Origin: Herbaspirillum sp. SJZ107 | GTDB taxonomy: Bacteria; Pseudomonadota; Gammaproteobacteria; Burkholderiales; Burkholderiaceae_D | DNA: 64,000 nt | NCBI RefSeq assembly: GCF_006715485.1 | Contig: NZ_VFNH01000001.1 | Coordinates: forward strand, 1,240,001 to 1,304,000 | Direction of reading: 5' to 3' | Shown: one piece after another, positions 26,992-35,520 of the stretch | Layout of the letters: each line of letters opens with the position of its first letter | Position numbering within the stretch: position 1 is the stretch's first letter | Translations under genes and position numbers: made by a program | The notes under the pieces: model-generated | What the model was told of the DNA's origin: nothing | The model's input: the letters and a program-made list of their open reading frames with translations, nothing else | Databases searched by the model: none

Positions 26992-27756
26992 ATGAGCGAT
27001 TTGCAACCCACCCCCAGCGGCGCGCGCCTGATCGGTTGCGCGGGCTGGAGCATCCACAAGGACGCGGCGGCCGCCTTTCCGGAAGAGGGCAGCCACCTCG
27101 AACGCTACGCCCGGGTGTTTCCCGCCGTCGAGATCAATTCCTCGTTCTACCGCCCGCACAAGCCGGAGACCTATGCGCGCTGGGCCGACAGCGTGCCGGA
27201 CGCGTTCCGCTTCTCGGTCAAGCTGCCCAAATCGATTACCCACGAGGCGCGCCTGCGCGACGCCGACGAGCTGCTGGACCGCTTTGCCCAGGAAACCGGG
27301 GCGCTCGGCTACAAGCTCGGCTGCGTGCTGGTGCAGCTGCCGCCGCGCGGCGTGTTCGACGAGGCCTCCGCCGCCGACTTCCTGCCGCGCCTGCGCATGC
27401 GCTTCGGCTGCATGCTGGCGCTGGAAGCGCGCCACCCGACCTGGTTCGGCGACGCCGCGACCACGCTGCTGGAACAGCACGCGGTCACGCGCGTGATTGC
27501 CGATCCGCCGGCCGGCCAGCCCGGTCCGCACGTGCCGACCACGCTGGCAACCTACATCCGCCTGCACGGCACGCCGAAGATCTATTACTCGAGCTATCCG
27601 CCCGAGTTCCTGGCGCGGGTCGAGCGCCAGATCGAGAAACGGCGCGCCGGCGGCGGCGATGTCTGGTGCATCTTCGACAATACGGCCGCGTTCGCTGCAG
27701 TGCCGAATGCGCTCGACGTGCTGCGCGGCGTTGCGGCCGGCGGCGCGGCCGCCTGA
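26992..27756 (+). CDS. DUF72 (YecE-like) protein
   Basis: 254 residues, TIM-barrel DUF72 family. Characteristic stretches are IGCAGWSIHK near the N-terminus, VEINSSFYRPHKPETYARWA, and YIRLHGTPKIYYSSYPPEFL with WCIFDNTAAFAAVPNAL near the end. The biochemical role of the family is unsettled; a metal- or phosphate-binding barrel related to endonuclease IV folds has been proposed. Two genes in the same direction follow closely (30 and 62 bases), so an operon is likely. Confidence 0.85.
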   Translation: MSDLQPTPSGARLIGCAGWSIHKDAAAAFPEEGSHLERYARVFPAVEINSSFYRPHKPETYARWADSVPDAFRFSVKLPKSITHEARLRDADELLDRFAQETGALGYKLGCVLVQLPPRGVFDEASAADFLPRLRMRFGCMLALEARHPTWFGDAATTLLEQHAVTRVIADPPAGQPGPHVPTTLATYIRLHGTPKIYYSSYPPEFLARVERQIEKRRAGGGDVWCIFDNTAAFAAVPNALDVLRGVAAGGAAA

Positions 27757-27786
27757 CCCGCTCCGGCTTCCGTCCGAGGCGCAGCC

Positions 27787-28557
27787 ATGGTCCACGCCAC
27801 CTTCCGCTTCTACGACGGCCTGAACGATTTCCTGGCACGCGAGCGGCGCGGCGTGGATGCCACGGTGCCGTGCGCGCGCGACGCCACCACCAAGCACATG
27901 ATCGAAGCGCTGGGCGTGCCGCATACCGAGGTCGAGCTGATCCTGGTGAATGGCGCGTCGAGCGGACTGGAGCGCATCCTGGAAGAGGGTGACCGCGTCG
28001 CCGTGTACCCGCGCTTCGCGCAGCTCGACGTGGCGCCGCTGGCGCGCCTGCCGCAGCAGCCGCCCGGACGCCTGCGCTTCGTCGCCGATGCCCATCTCGG
28101 CGGCCTCGCGCGCCTGTTGAGAATGGCAGGGTTCGACACCATCTACCGCAATACGATGGATGACGGCGAGATCGAAGAACTGGCGCTGGATGCAGGCCGC
28201 ATCGTGCTGACGCGCGACCGCGAACTGCTGAAGCGCCGCGGTGTCGAGTTCGGCTGCTATGTGCGTGCCCTGCATGCACAAGAGCAATTGCACGAAGTAT
28301 TCGAACGGTATCGCCTGGCAGAGCGTGCGCGGCCGTTCACGCTGTGCCTCCATTGCAACGCACCCTTGCGCAGCGTCGCCAAGGCCGAGGTGCTGGACCG
28401 GCTGCCGCCGGCGGTACGCGTGTCGCAGGAAGTCTTCACCACCTGCGACTGCTGTGGCCGGGTGTTCTGGAAAGGCTCGCACTGGAAGCGCATGGCCGCC
28501 ACGCTGGACGCGGCCATGGATGACGATCAACTGCCCGCGCCGGAGGAAGACAACTGA
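27787..28557 (+). CDS. Mut7-C RNase domain protein with N-terminal ubiquitin-like domain
   Basis: 256 residues. Residues about 1-85 form a MoaD/ThiS-like ubiquitin fold (ATFRFYDGLNDFLA to LEEGDRVAVYPRF). Residues about 95-240 are a Mut7-C domain, a PIN-like nuclease fold: RFVADAHLGGLARLLRMAGFDT, then acidic DDGEIEELA and RIVLTRDRELL, then a zinc ribbon with CLHC and CDCC. The fusion is a recognised architecture of unknown substrate; the acidic residues suggest Mg-dependent RNA cleavage. Probably in an operon with the DUF72 gene. Confidence 0.87.
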   Translation: MVHATFRFYDGLNDFLARERRGVDATVPCARDATTKHMIEALGVPHTEVELILVNGASSGLERILEEGDRVAVYPRFAQLDVAPLARLPQQPPGRLRFVADAHLGGLARLLRMAGFDTIYRNTMDDGEIEELALDAGRIVLTRDRELLKRRGVEFGCYVRALHAQEQLHEVFERYRLAERARPFTLCLHCNAPLRSVAKAEVLDRLPPAVRVSQEVFTTCDCCGRVFWKGSHWKRMAATLDAAMDDDQLPAPEEDN

Positions 28558-28619
28558 TGTACACTCGATGCTCGGCCGGCGCCCGGCGCGATGCGAACCG
28601 TTCTTGACAGCGTGATTCC

Positions 28620-29036
28620 ATGTTGCAACAAGCACAGATACCGATTCTCCGCACCGAATGCCCGCCCGGCGCCTGCGTCTGCGGCCGCGAGATCCTGCTC
28701 GCCGAACCCGGCGCCGACCTGCGTCCGCTGCGCCTGACGCGGATGGAAGAGGACCGCCTGCTCGAGCGCATCGACCGCGTCACGACCTACGAGGAACTCA
28801 GGACGCTGCAGGCCCGCGTCCGTGCCAACCTCGGCGTCGAACTCAGGATCGTGCCGGGTCCGAACGAGGTGCGCACGCTGCGCGGCATCCTGATCGTGCT
28901 CGAAGACCGCCCCGGCCTGTGCAAGAAGGTACGCCAGTCGGTGCCGGCGGCGGTGCGCAAGGTCCTCGACCGGCATCCCGAGATCACCTATGCGATCCTC
29001 GACGCCCACGACCTGTTCGGCCTCGAAGGACATTGA
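28620..29036 (+). CDS. Conserved-looking hypothetical protein with CxC motif
   Basis: 138 residues, not recognised. The N-terminus has four residues of interest in CPPGACVCGREILL (three cysteines). The centre is charged and helical (MEEDRLLERIDRVTTYEELRTL), and the C-terminus holds KKVRQSVPAAVRKVLDRHPEITYAILDAHDLFGLEG, whose individual parts suggest a small alpha/beta fold. Codon use matches its neighbours, and it follows the Mut7-C gene by 62 bases. No signal peptide or membrane segment. Confidence 0.6.
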   Translation: MLQQAQIPILRTECPPGACVCGREILLAEPGADLRPLRLTRMEEDRLLERIDRVTTYEELRTLQARVRANLGVELRIVPGPNEVRTLRGILIVLEDRPGLCKKVRQSVPAAVRKVLDRHPEITYAILDAHDLFGLEGH

Positions 29037-29112
29037 CGGCGCCGACTGCAAGACGGCGTCCGGCCGGGAATCGGCCTAGAATGCAGGCAGGACCAGCACA
29101 CGGGAGGACCCG

Positions 29113-29559
29113 ATGGCGACTCGATACGATGGCGTGGCGACACGCCTGATGCTGCCGCTGGCGGCGCTCGCGGCAGCCGCCGCCCTGTCCGGCTGCGCGG
29201 TGTATGCGCCGCCGTACGCCTACGACGCCGCGCCGGTGGTCGCGCCCTACGGCCCCGCGGTGGTCGCGCCCTACGGTCCCTATTATTATCCGTACCGCTA
29301 CGGCTATCCCTACGCCTACGGCCGCCCGGCCTGGGCCGGACCGCCGGTGGCGCTCAACTTCGGGTACTACCATGGCAGCCGCCACGGCGGCTACCGCGGT
29401 CCCGGCTGGCACGGCGGACCGGGCTGGCACGGCCAGCCCGGCTATCGCGGACCAGGCCGCGGCGGACCGGGCTGGGGCGGGCCGCGCGGCGGCTACCGGG
29501 GCGGTTTTGGCGGAGGCTACGGCGGCGGTCGGGGCGGCGGCGGCCGCGGCCACCGCTGA
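29113..29559 (+). CDS. Gly/Tyr/Pro/His-rich lipoprotein
   Basis: 148 residues. The signal peptide ends in a lipobox, AAALSGC, giving a predicted outer-membrane lipoprotein. The mature part is low complexity: YAPPYAYDA and two copies of VVAPYGP, a Tyr/Pro/Arg stretch (PYRYGYPYAYGRP), then Gly/Trp/His-rich repeats (GPGWHGGPGWHGQPG) and a poly-Gly/Arg tail. Similar to a second lipoprotein at 52363-52776 that also ends in GYHGG/GYRGG-type repeats. Role unknown; possibly metal or cell-wall contact. Confidence 0.75.
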   Translation: MATRYDGVATRLMLPLAALAAAAALSGCAVYAPPYAYDAAPVVAPYGPAVVAPYGPYYYPYRYGYPYAYGRPAWAGPPVALNFGYYHGSRHGGYRGPGWHGGPGWHGQPGYRGPGRGGPGWGGPRGGYRGGFGGGYGGGRGGGGRGHR

Positions 29560-29661
29560 CGACCCCGGCTGTCTACCCGGCGCGACAAGGCGCCGGGAAT
29601 GAGTGGCTGTCGTTACAAGGCTGGGCTACACTCGCGTTTCCGCTTCCGCCACGCCTGACGC

Positions 29662-30507
29662 ATGCCCTCGCACGACCCTGCCGCGCCCCCTTCGCCCGCC
29701 TCCCGACCCGATTCCGCCGATGACGCGCTCCTGCAGCAGGTGCAGGCGCTGCTGCGCGAGCGCACCGGCCACGACTTCAGCAAGTACAAGCAGGGCACGA
29801 TCCTGCGCCGCATCGAACGCCGCATGCGGGTGCGCGGCATGCGCGACCTGCATGCCTACTGCATCCTGCTGGACGAGGACCGCGACGAAGCCGGGCACCT
29901 GCTGCAGGACCTGCTGATCGGCGTCACCAGTTTCTTCCGCGACCGCGACGAGTTCGCGGCATTCGAGCATGTGCTGCTGCCGCAGCTGTTCCATGGCAAA
30001 GGCCCGGCCGACGAGGTGCGCGCCTGGACCGTTGCCTGCTCCACCGGCGAGGAAGCCTATTCGCTGGCCATGCTGCTGCACGAACGCGCCGCCGCCATGG
30101 CCGCGCCGCCGGCCTTGCAGCTGTTCGCGACCGACGTCGACCGCCGCGCGATCGTCGCCGCAAGGGCAGGCGCCTACCCGGCGGCGCTGGCCGACGACAT
30201 CCCGCCGGCGCTGCTGCAGCGCTACGTGGTGCGCGACGGCGCCCAGATCAGGATCCAGCCGGCGCTGCGCGAGGCCGTGCTGTTCGCCGAGCACGACCTG
30301 CTGCGCGATCCGCCGTTTTCGCGGCTCGACCTGATCAGCTGCCGCAACCTGCTGATCTACCTCGACCGCGACGCCCACCGGCAGGTGCTGGCGATGTTCC
30401 ATTTCGCGCTGAAGCCGAGTGGCTACCTGTTCCTCGGCAGCGCCGAGACGGCCGATGCCGCCCCCGACCTGTTCGCACCGGTCGACGCGCGCCACCGGCT
30501 GTACTAG
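29662..30507 (+). CDS. CheR-type methyltransferase domain, ended by in-frame amber
   Basis: 281 residues. CheR N-terminal helical domain (LLRERTGHDFSKYKQGTILRR, shown in part) and SAM-dependent methyltransferase domain with VACSTGEEAYSLAMLL, FATDVDRRAIVAARAG and ISCRNLLIYLDRD. It would methylate glutamates of chemoreceptors or of a signalling partner. The frame stops at TAG 30505-30507, directly after HRLY, where CheB/CheR fusion proteins normally continue. The same frame is open again immediately after and carries PAS and GAF domains, so this is probably the first part of a formerly single 1102-codon gene. No CheB domain. Confidence 0.85.
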   Translation: MPSHDPAAPPSPASRPDSADDALLQQVQALLRERTGHDFSKYKQGTILRRIERRMRVRGMRDLHAYCILLDEDRDEAGHLLQDLLIGVTSFFRDRDEFAAFEHVLLPQLFHGKGPADEVRAWTVACSTGEEAYSLAMLLHERAAAMAAPPALQLFATDVDRRAIVAARAGAYPAALADDIPPALLQRYVVRDGAQIRIQPALREAVLFAEHDLLRDPPFSRLDLISCRNLLIYLDRDAHRQVLAMFHFALKPSGYLFLGSAETADAAPDLFAPVDARHRLY

Positions 30508-30549
30508 GCCAGGGCGGTCGCGCGCAGCGCGGGGGCGCTTCCGGCCGCG

Positions 30550-32970
30550 GTGCCGGAAGCGCCCCCGCCCGTGGCCCCGAAGCCCGCGGCGGCGGCCGAC
30601 GCGCCGCGCGTCCGGGCCGGCGCCTGGGCCGAGCTGCACCGCCGCGCCGCATCCAGGGCGGCCCCGCCCAGCATACTGGTCGACGCCGGCAACGATATCC
30701 TGCACATCGACGGCGACGCGGGCCGCTACCTGCGCCACGCGGGCGGCGAGCCGACCCGCGATGTGGTCGCGCTGGTGACGCCCGAGCTGCGCCTGGCGCT
30801 GCGCGCGGCCCTGTTCCAGGCGCGCCAGGGCAGCCATCCGGCCGTCACCGCGCCGGCCCGCATCGGCGGCGGCGGAGGGGGCGGCAGCGCGGCGCGTGCG
30901 CTCGCCATCGCCGTGCGGGCGCTGGACGCCGCCGACGCCGGCGGCACCCCGGGGCTGTTGCTGCTCCAATTCTTCGAGACCGAGGCGCCGGCGGCGCCCG
31001 ACGGCGCCCACGAGCCTCAGCCGGACGGCGGGCACGCCGCCATGCTGCAGCTGGAAGACGAACTGCGCTTCGCCCGCCGCAAGCTGCAGGAAACCATGGA
31101 CCATGCCGACGCCGCGGTCCACGATGAGCGCCTGGCCAACGAATGGCTGCGCAGCACGGTCGCCGAGCTGCAGTCCAGCCTCGAAGACCAGCAGCGTCGG
31201 CATGAAGAACTGCAATCGCTCAACGAAGAGCAGGTCACGGTGAATGCCCAGCTGCGCAGCAAGGTGGAAGACACCGCCAAGGCACACGACGACCTGAGCA
31301 ACCTGATCGCCTCGACCGACATCGCCACCATCTTCCTCGACCGCGAGATGCGCATCCTGCGCTACACGCCGCGCATCGGCGAAATCTTCAACGTCATCCC
31401 GGGCGACGTCGGGCGTCCGCTGGCCCACCTGGCGAGCCGGCTCGAGTATCCGCGCCTGGTGGCCGACATCGCCGGCGTGCTGGAATCGGCGCAGCCGGTC
31501 GAGCGCGAGGTCGACGGCAAGGAAGGCCGCTGTTACATCGTGCGCATCCATCCCTACCGCACCACCGACGACCGTATCAATGGCGCCGTCATGACCTGTT
31601 TCGACATCACCGGCCGCCGGGCCGCCGAGCAGGCGCTGCGCCGCAGCGAAGAACGCCACCGCGCCGAGCTCGAACAACTGGTGCGCGAACGCACCGCCGA
31701 ACTCGAACGCAGCCGCGACCTGCTGCGCGCAACGATGGATGCCTCGATCGACATGATCCAGGTATTCGAGGCGGTGCGCGATGCCGATGGCAGGATCGTG
31801 GATTTCCACTGGACCTTGAACAACCACACCTCGGAGTCGCGCTACGGCGAAGTGCGTGGCGAGAGCCTGCTGGAACGCAATCCCGGCGTCATCGAAGAAG
31901 GTATCTTCGCGGCCTTCTGCCAGGTGACCGAAACCGGCGAGCCGCTGCAGGCCGAACGCCACTACGCGCATGAACAGTTCGACAGCTGGTTCCTGCAGTC
32001 GGTGGTCAAGCTTGGCGATGGCGTGGCGACCACGAGCAAGGACATCGGCGACTGGAAGCGCGCGCAGGCGGAACTGCTGCGCCTGCGCGACGAAATGGTT
32101 CAGGCCCGCCTGCAGGAAAGCGAGCGGGCGCTGCGTTCGAGCGAAGCGCGCCATGCCTTCCTGCTGACCCTGTCCGACGCCCTGCGTCCGCTCGACGAGC
32201 CCGAGGACATCGTGTACACGGCGGCGCGGGTGCTCGGCGAGCGGCTCGGCAGCGACCGCGCCTACTACGTCCACGTCGACGAGGAACGCCAGGAATTCGT
32301 GGTCGAGCATGACTGGTACGCCCCGGGAGAGAGCAGCCACGCGGGGCGCTTTCCATGCGCCGCCTGGAACATGCCCTGGCTGGCCGACGGCCGTACCTGG
32401 GTGGTGGCCGACGTCGATACCGATGCTGTCCTGCCCGACCCGCAGCGGCCGGCCTACCGCGCCAAGGGCATCCGCGCCGCCATCGTGGTGCCGCTGATCA
32501 AGCACGGGCGTCTGGTGGCTACCTTCTGCACCAACCAGCGCCAGCCGCGCGCCTGGACCCCGACCGAGGTCGGCCTGATCGAGGACACCGCCGAGCGCCT
32601 CTGGGCCACCATCGAACGGGCCGGGGCCAAGGCCGCGCTGCGCGATACCAGCGAGCGCCTGTCGCTGCTGCTGCAATCGATGGACGAGGGCGTGATCGGC
32701 ATCGCACCGGACCACCGCTGCATGTTCATCAACGATGCCGCGGCCGCCATGCTGGGCTGCCGGGCCGACGAGCTGGTCGGCCGCTGCGCGCAGGCGCTGC
32801 TGGGCGACGGCCGCGTGCTGAAGGCGATGCAGGAAGGCGTGTCGATGCACGTCGAGGGCGAGGCTTTCCGGTGCGAGGATGGCACGCCGCTGCGCATATC
32901 GTGCCAGGTGTCGCCGATGGTGCTGGGCGGGAATCCGGCGGGGGCTGTGGTGGTGTTCCGTCGAGCTTGA
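30550..32970 (+). CDS. PAS-PAS-GAF-PAS sensor portion of the split CheR fusion
   Basis: Up to 806 residues if started at the GTG at 30550, which has no Shine-Dalgarno; the frame is the same as the CheR gene and open from 30508. After a Pro/Ala-rich linker and about 150 residues of unclear type come a coiled coil (about 165-255, EELQSLNEEQVTVNAQLRSK), a PAS domain (IASTDIATIFLDREMRILRY), a second PAS (about 393-515), GAF (about 535-695) and a last PAS (about 700-806). No kinase, GGDEF or EAL output follows. Whether it is translated alone is doubtful; readthrough of the amber or loss of function are alternatives. Confidence 0.7.
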   Translation: MPEAPPPVAPKPAAAADAPRVRAGAWAELHRRAASRAAPPSILVDAGNDILHIDGDAGRYLRHAGGEPTRDVVALVTPELRLALRAALFQARQGSHPAVTAPARIGGGGGGGSAARALAIAVRALDAADAGGTPGLLLLQFFETEAPAAPDGAHEPQPDGGHAAMLQLEDELRFARRKLQETMDHADAAVHDERLANEWLRSTVAELQSSLEDQQRRHEELQSLNEEQVTVNAQLRSKVEDTAKAHDDLSNLIASTDIATIFLDREMRILRYTPRIGEIFNVIPGDVGRPLAHLASRLEYPRLVADIAGVLESAQPVEREVDGKEGRCYIVRIHPYRTTDDRINGAVMTCFDITGRRAAEQALRRSEERHRAELEQLVRERTAELERSRDLLRATMDASIDMIQVFEAVRDADGRIVDFHWTLNNHTSESRYGEVRGESLLERNPGVIEEGIFAAFCQVTETGEPLQAERHYAHEQFDSWFLQSVVKLGDGVATTSKDIGDWKRAQAELLRLRDEMVQARLQESERALRSSEARHAFLLTLSDALRPLDEPEDIVYTAARVLGERLGSDRAYYVHVDEERQEFVVEHDWYAPGESSHAGRFPCAAWNMPWLADGRTWVVADVDTDAVLPDPQRPAYRAKGIRAAIVVPLIKHGRLVATFCTNQRQPRAWTPTEVGLIEDTAERLWATIERAGAKAALRDTSERLSLLLQSMDEGVIGIAPDHRCMFINDAAAAMLGCRADELVGRCAQALLGDGRVLKAMQEGVSMHVEGEAFRCEDGTPLRISCQVSPMVLGGNPAGAVVVFRRA

Positions 32971-33015
32971 GAACGGCGCCCGTCACGCGACGACCGACGG
33001 GCGCCGGCCCGGCGG

Positions 33016-33324
33016 TCACGGACAGTCGCGTGCCATCGATGCCCGCAGATGGGCGCGCTCCTCGTCGGTCAGCAGGTGGCGGCCTTCGGCGCGTTCGCCG
33101 CGATGACGGCTGGCGCGCAGCCCGCCGGCACCGCGCCAGCCGCCGAACAGCAGCCAGCTCAGCGCCATCAGCCCGACCGCTTGCCAGAAGCCGATGACCG
33201 GCAGGCCGAACAGCCCCGGCATCAGCCAGTTCCACAACTGCCAGATGGCCGCACCGAAGCCGGCGATGGCGATCAGGCCCCAGATCAGGATCAGGACGAT
33301 CAGTTTGCTACCGCGATGTTTCAT
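33016..33324 (-). CDS. Small two-helix membrane protein downstream of the sigma factor
   Basis: 102 residues with a good RBS (GAGGGAG). Two membrane segments (KLIVLILIWGLIAIAGFGAAI and IGFWQAVGLMALSWLLFGGW) are followed by a charged cytoplasmic tail ending LLTDEERAHLRASMARDCP. It starts 45 bases after the ECF sigma factor stop in the same direction, so cotranscription is likely. It may act as a membrane partner of the sigma factor, but no anti-sigma family motif (zinc-binding HxxxCxxC) is present. Confidence 0.7.
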   Translation of the reverse strand: MKHRGSKLIVLILIWGLIAIAGFGAAIWQLWNWLMPGLFGLPVIGFWQAVGLMALSWLLFGGWRGAGGLRASRHRGERAEGRHLLTDEERAHLRASMARDCP

Positions 33325-33368
33325 GTCGACTCCCTCGATAAAAGATGATGGTCATACCCGGTCGCACT

Positions 33369-33992
33369 TCAGCTGCCCGTCAACCCATCGTGGACGGCCT
33401 GCAGGCGCGTGCGCAGCGCCTTGACGGCATAGTGCTTCCTGGACAGCAGGGTGTTGACGCTCTCGCCGCTGGCCTGCGCCATGGCCTTGAACGAAACACC
33501 TTCGATTTCGTGGGCGATGAAGACGGCGCGCTGGTCGTCGGGCAGGGCCAGCAGCGCGTCTTCGAGGGCCGCGACCAGGCGCTTGCGGACATACGCCTGT
33601 TCCGGTCCGCCATCCGGGTCCGGCAGCAGATCTTCCAGCCATGCGGCCTCGTCGTCGTCCGGCACGGCGCCGGTGCCGGCGGCGGCCGTGCCCGCGCGCA
33701 GGCCGCGCCGGCGGTACCCGTCGGTGACGCGGTTGCGGATCACGGTGAACAGCCAGGCGCCGGCATTGCGCATCGGTTCGATCAGGCGCTGCGCGAGCAC
33801 GAATTCGTAAAACGCATCCTGCAGGATGTCTTCGATGTCCTGCGGATCGGGCACATGGCGGCGCAGCCACGCCCGCAGCCGCGGCTGTTCGCGCCGGATG
33901 GTGGCGGCGACGGCGGCGTCGCGCGCTGCATCGTCCGCTGCATCGCCGCGTGTTGGGTGTCCCTCTGCGTCAAGTTGTCGGCTCGTGTCCAT
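33369..33992 (-). CDS. ECF-type RNA polymerase sigma factor
   Basis: 207 residues. Region 2: LRAWLRRHVPDPQDIEDILQDAFYEF and GAWLFTVIRNRVTDGYRR (quoted in pieces; the DIEDILQDAF core is typical). A linker rich in Asp/Pro separates it from region 4: LLALPDDQRAVFIAHEIEGVSFKAMAQASGESVNTLLSRKHYAVKAL, where ESVNTLLSRK is the -35 recognition helix. Subgroup not certain. Cotranscribed with a small membrane protein. Its own target promoter could not be identified upstream. Confidence 0.88.
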   Translation of the reverse strand: MDTSRQLDAEGHPTRGDAADDAARDAAVAATIRREQPRLRAWLRRHVPDPQDIEDILQDAFYEFVLAQRLIEPMRNAGAWLFTVIRNRVTDGYRRRGLRAGTAAAGTGAVPDDDEAAWLEDLLPDPDGGPEQAYVRKRLVAALEDALLALPDDQRAVFIAHEIEGVSFKAMAQASGESVNTLLSRKHYAVKALRTRLQAVHDGLTGS

Positions 33993-34105
33993 ACCTGTAT
34001 AGACGCGCGGGGCGGGCGGATATTGTGTTCAGGTGCGCATCGCCGGGGCGCGCAGCGCATCGAATTCGATGACGCCGGCCCCGGCCCGCGCCGGGATGTC
34101 AAAAT

Positions 34106-35305
34106 TTAATGCAGACAAGCGGGTGCCGGATGTCCAGTCGAGGATGCCATGCCTGAATGCGAAGCGGCGCCGGCGACTTCCGTTTCTCCGGCCGCAACCA
34201 CGCGATTCCTACCCGACGCCTTGGCCGCATACAGCGCACCGTCTGCGCGACTGACCGTCGATGAAAAACATTCCCCATCGCGGGACGCTGCGATGCCGAT
34301 CGAGACGGTCACCTGGTCCGGACCGGCGCCAGCGGCAAAAGCCAGGTCGGCCACGCGTCGACGAATCCTCTCCGCGAACGCTTCGGGGTGAAGGCCTTCG
34401 CTGCCCGTGAGAAGGACGATGAATTCCTCGCCACCGTAGCGCCCGAAGCAGTCTTCGTCGCGCACCTCGGCCTGGATCGCTTTCGCAACGGTTTGCAGGA
34501 CGACGTCGCCAACTGCATGGCCGAAGGTGTCGTTGATCTGCTTGAAGCGGTCGAGGTCGATCAGGCAGATATGGAAAGCGCCGGCGCCGCTTCGCGCACG
34601 CCGTTCCGCGTCTTCCATGCGAGCCGAGATGTGACGTCGATTGAAGATGCCGGTGAGCGGGTCGCGGATGGCGAGTTCGCGAATGACCTCGGTCGCTTCC
34701 TGCAGACGCAGGTTGGCATGCTTTCTCGATGCCTCCACCATGAAGACGAAAGTCGTCACGCTCAGCCCGAGGACGATGAGGCTGAAGGTGTACAGGAAGT
34801 TCATGTCGGCCGGAAGGTAGCTTGCCATGCGGGAGGTGCTGCCGTGCAGCTGGTGCAGGATAAAGAAGCCGGCGGTCGATATTGCCAGCCAAAACAATCC
34901 TGAGATAACGCTGCCGAGCAGGATGGCAACGATCGGCAGGGTGATGAACCAGATGCTGCCGGGCGACGTTATGCTCGCCAGGAATATGGATTCGAACAAC
35001 TTGAACGCGAACAAGCTGGCAAGGAAACTCTCCCGTGCAATCGGCAGGCTGCCGGTCTTCTTGTAAATCCATGGTGACGCCACCATTACGGTGCCTGCGC
35101 AGCCCAGCGCTACTGCTAGCTGCCAAATGCCGAAAATGGCAAACTCCACGACAAAAGCGACGACGACCGGCGCGGCGAGCAGCGAGAGATTGAGCAGCCG
35201 CGCAATGTCGTGGGCGTGTTCGGAAAGCGGATCGGTGTCAGGCACGCTCACCCGTGCAAGCAGCGTCGAATAGGTATCTCGAAAGTACTCAGCTAGGCGG
35301 TCCAT
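34106..35305 (-). CDS. Membrane-bound diguanylate cyclase (GGDEF)
   Basis: 399 residues from ATG 35305. The TTG at 35335 lies next to the predicted transcription start and is not used. About six membrane helices (residues 40-205) form an uncharacterised sensor region, then a GGDEF domain with RDPLTGIFNRRHI, LIDLDRFKQINDTFGHAVGD and the active site RYGGEEF (about 286). An RxxD inhibitory site (RDED) lies five residues before the active-site motif, so product inhibition by c-di-GMP is expected. Makes c-di-GMP from two GTP. No EAL domain. Lower GC in the sensor half than in neighbours. Confidence 0.92.
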   Translation of the reverse strand: MDRLAEYFRDTYSTLLARVSVPDTDPLSEHAHDIARLLNLSLLAAPVVVAFVVEFAIFGIWQLAVALGCAGTVMVASPWIYKKTGSLPIARESFLASLFAFKLFESIFLASITSPGSIWFITLPIVAILLGSVISGLFWLAISTAGFFILHQLHGSTSRMASYLPADMNFLYTFSLIVLGLSVTTFVFMVEASRKHANLRLQEATEVIRELAIRDPLTGIFNRRHISARMEDAERRARSGAGAFHICLIDLDRFKQINDTFGHAVGDVVLQTVAKAIQAEVRDEDCFGRYGGEEFIVLLTGSEGLHPEAFAERIRRRVADLAFAAGAGPDQVTVSIGIAASRDGECFSSTVSRADGALYAAKASGRNRVVAAGETEVAGAASHSGMASSTGHPAPACLH

Positions 35306-35338
35306 GCTTGTTGCCACAACCCGATATAAGAACAAAGT

Positions 35339-35344
35339 ATTATA
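35339..35344 (-). promoter_or_regulatory. Candidate -10 box for the diguanylate cyclase
   Basis: Reads TATAAT on the minus strand in an AT-rich stretch, 34 bases before the ATG at 35305. The -35 region is not recognisable. Transcription from here would begin near 35332, so the alternative TTG start at 35335 would be lost. Confidence 0.4.
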
Positions 35345-35520
35345 AGATGTTTCCGGCGAGAAATATTAAATTCCTCAAATTTTCGTGAGGCGTGTGGTTT
35401 TTATGTCTTTACGCATCCCGTTGTCCAAAATGGCGCCTGCCGGCTCGGAAGCTGCTCGCGTGGCAAGCTTCTACGGGCTGTGTGATCATGGCCAATGCAA
35501 CGTGAAAGCTAAAATTATAG

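Noticed and set aside
29626..32850. 1074-codon minus-strand open frame opposite the CheR-PAS-GAF gene
   Set aside because: Antisense shadow. Its uninterrupted length reflects high GC and is not evidence against the plus-strand gene.
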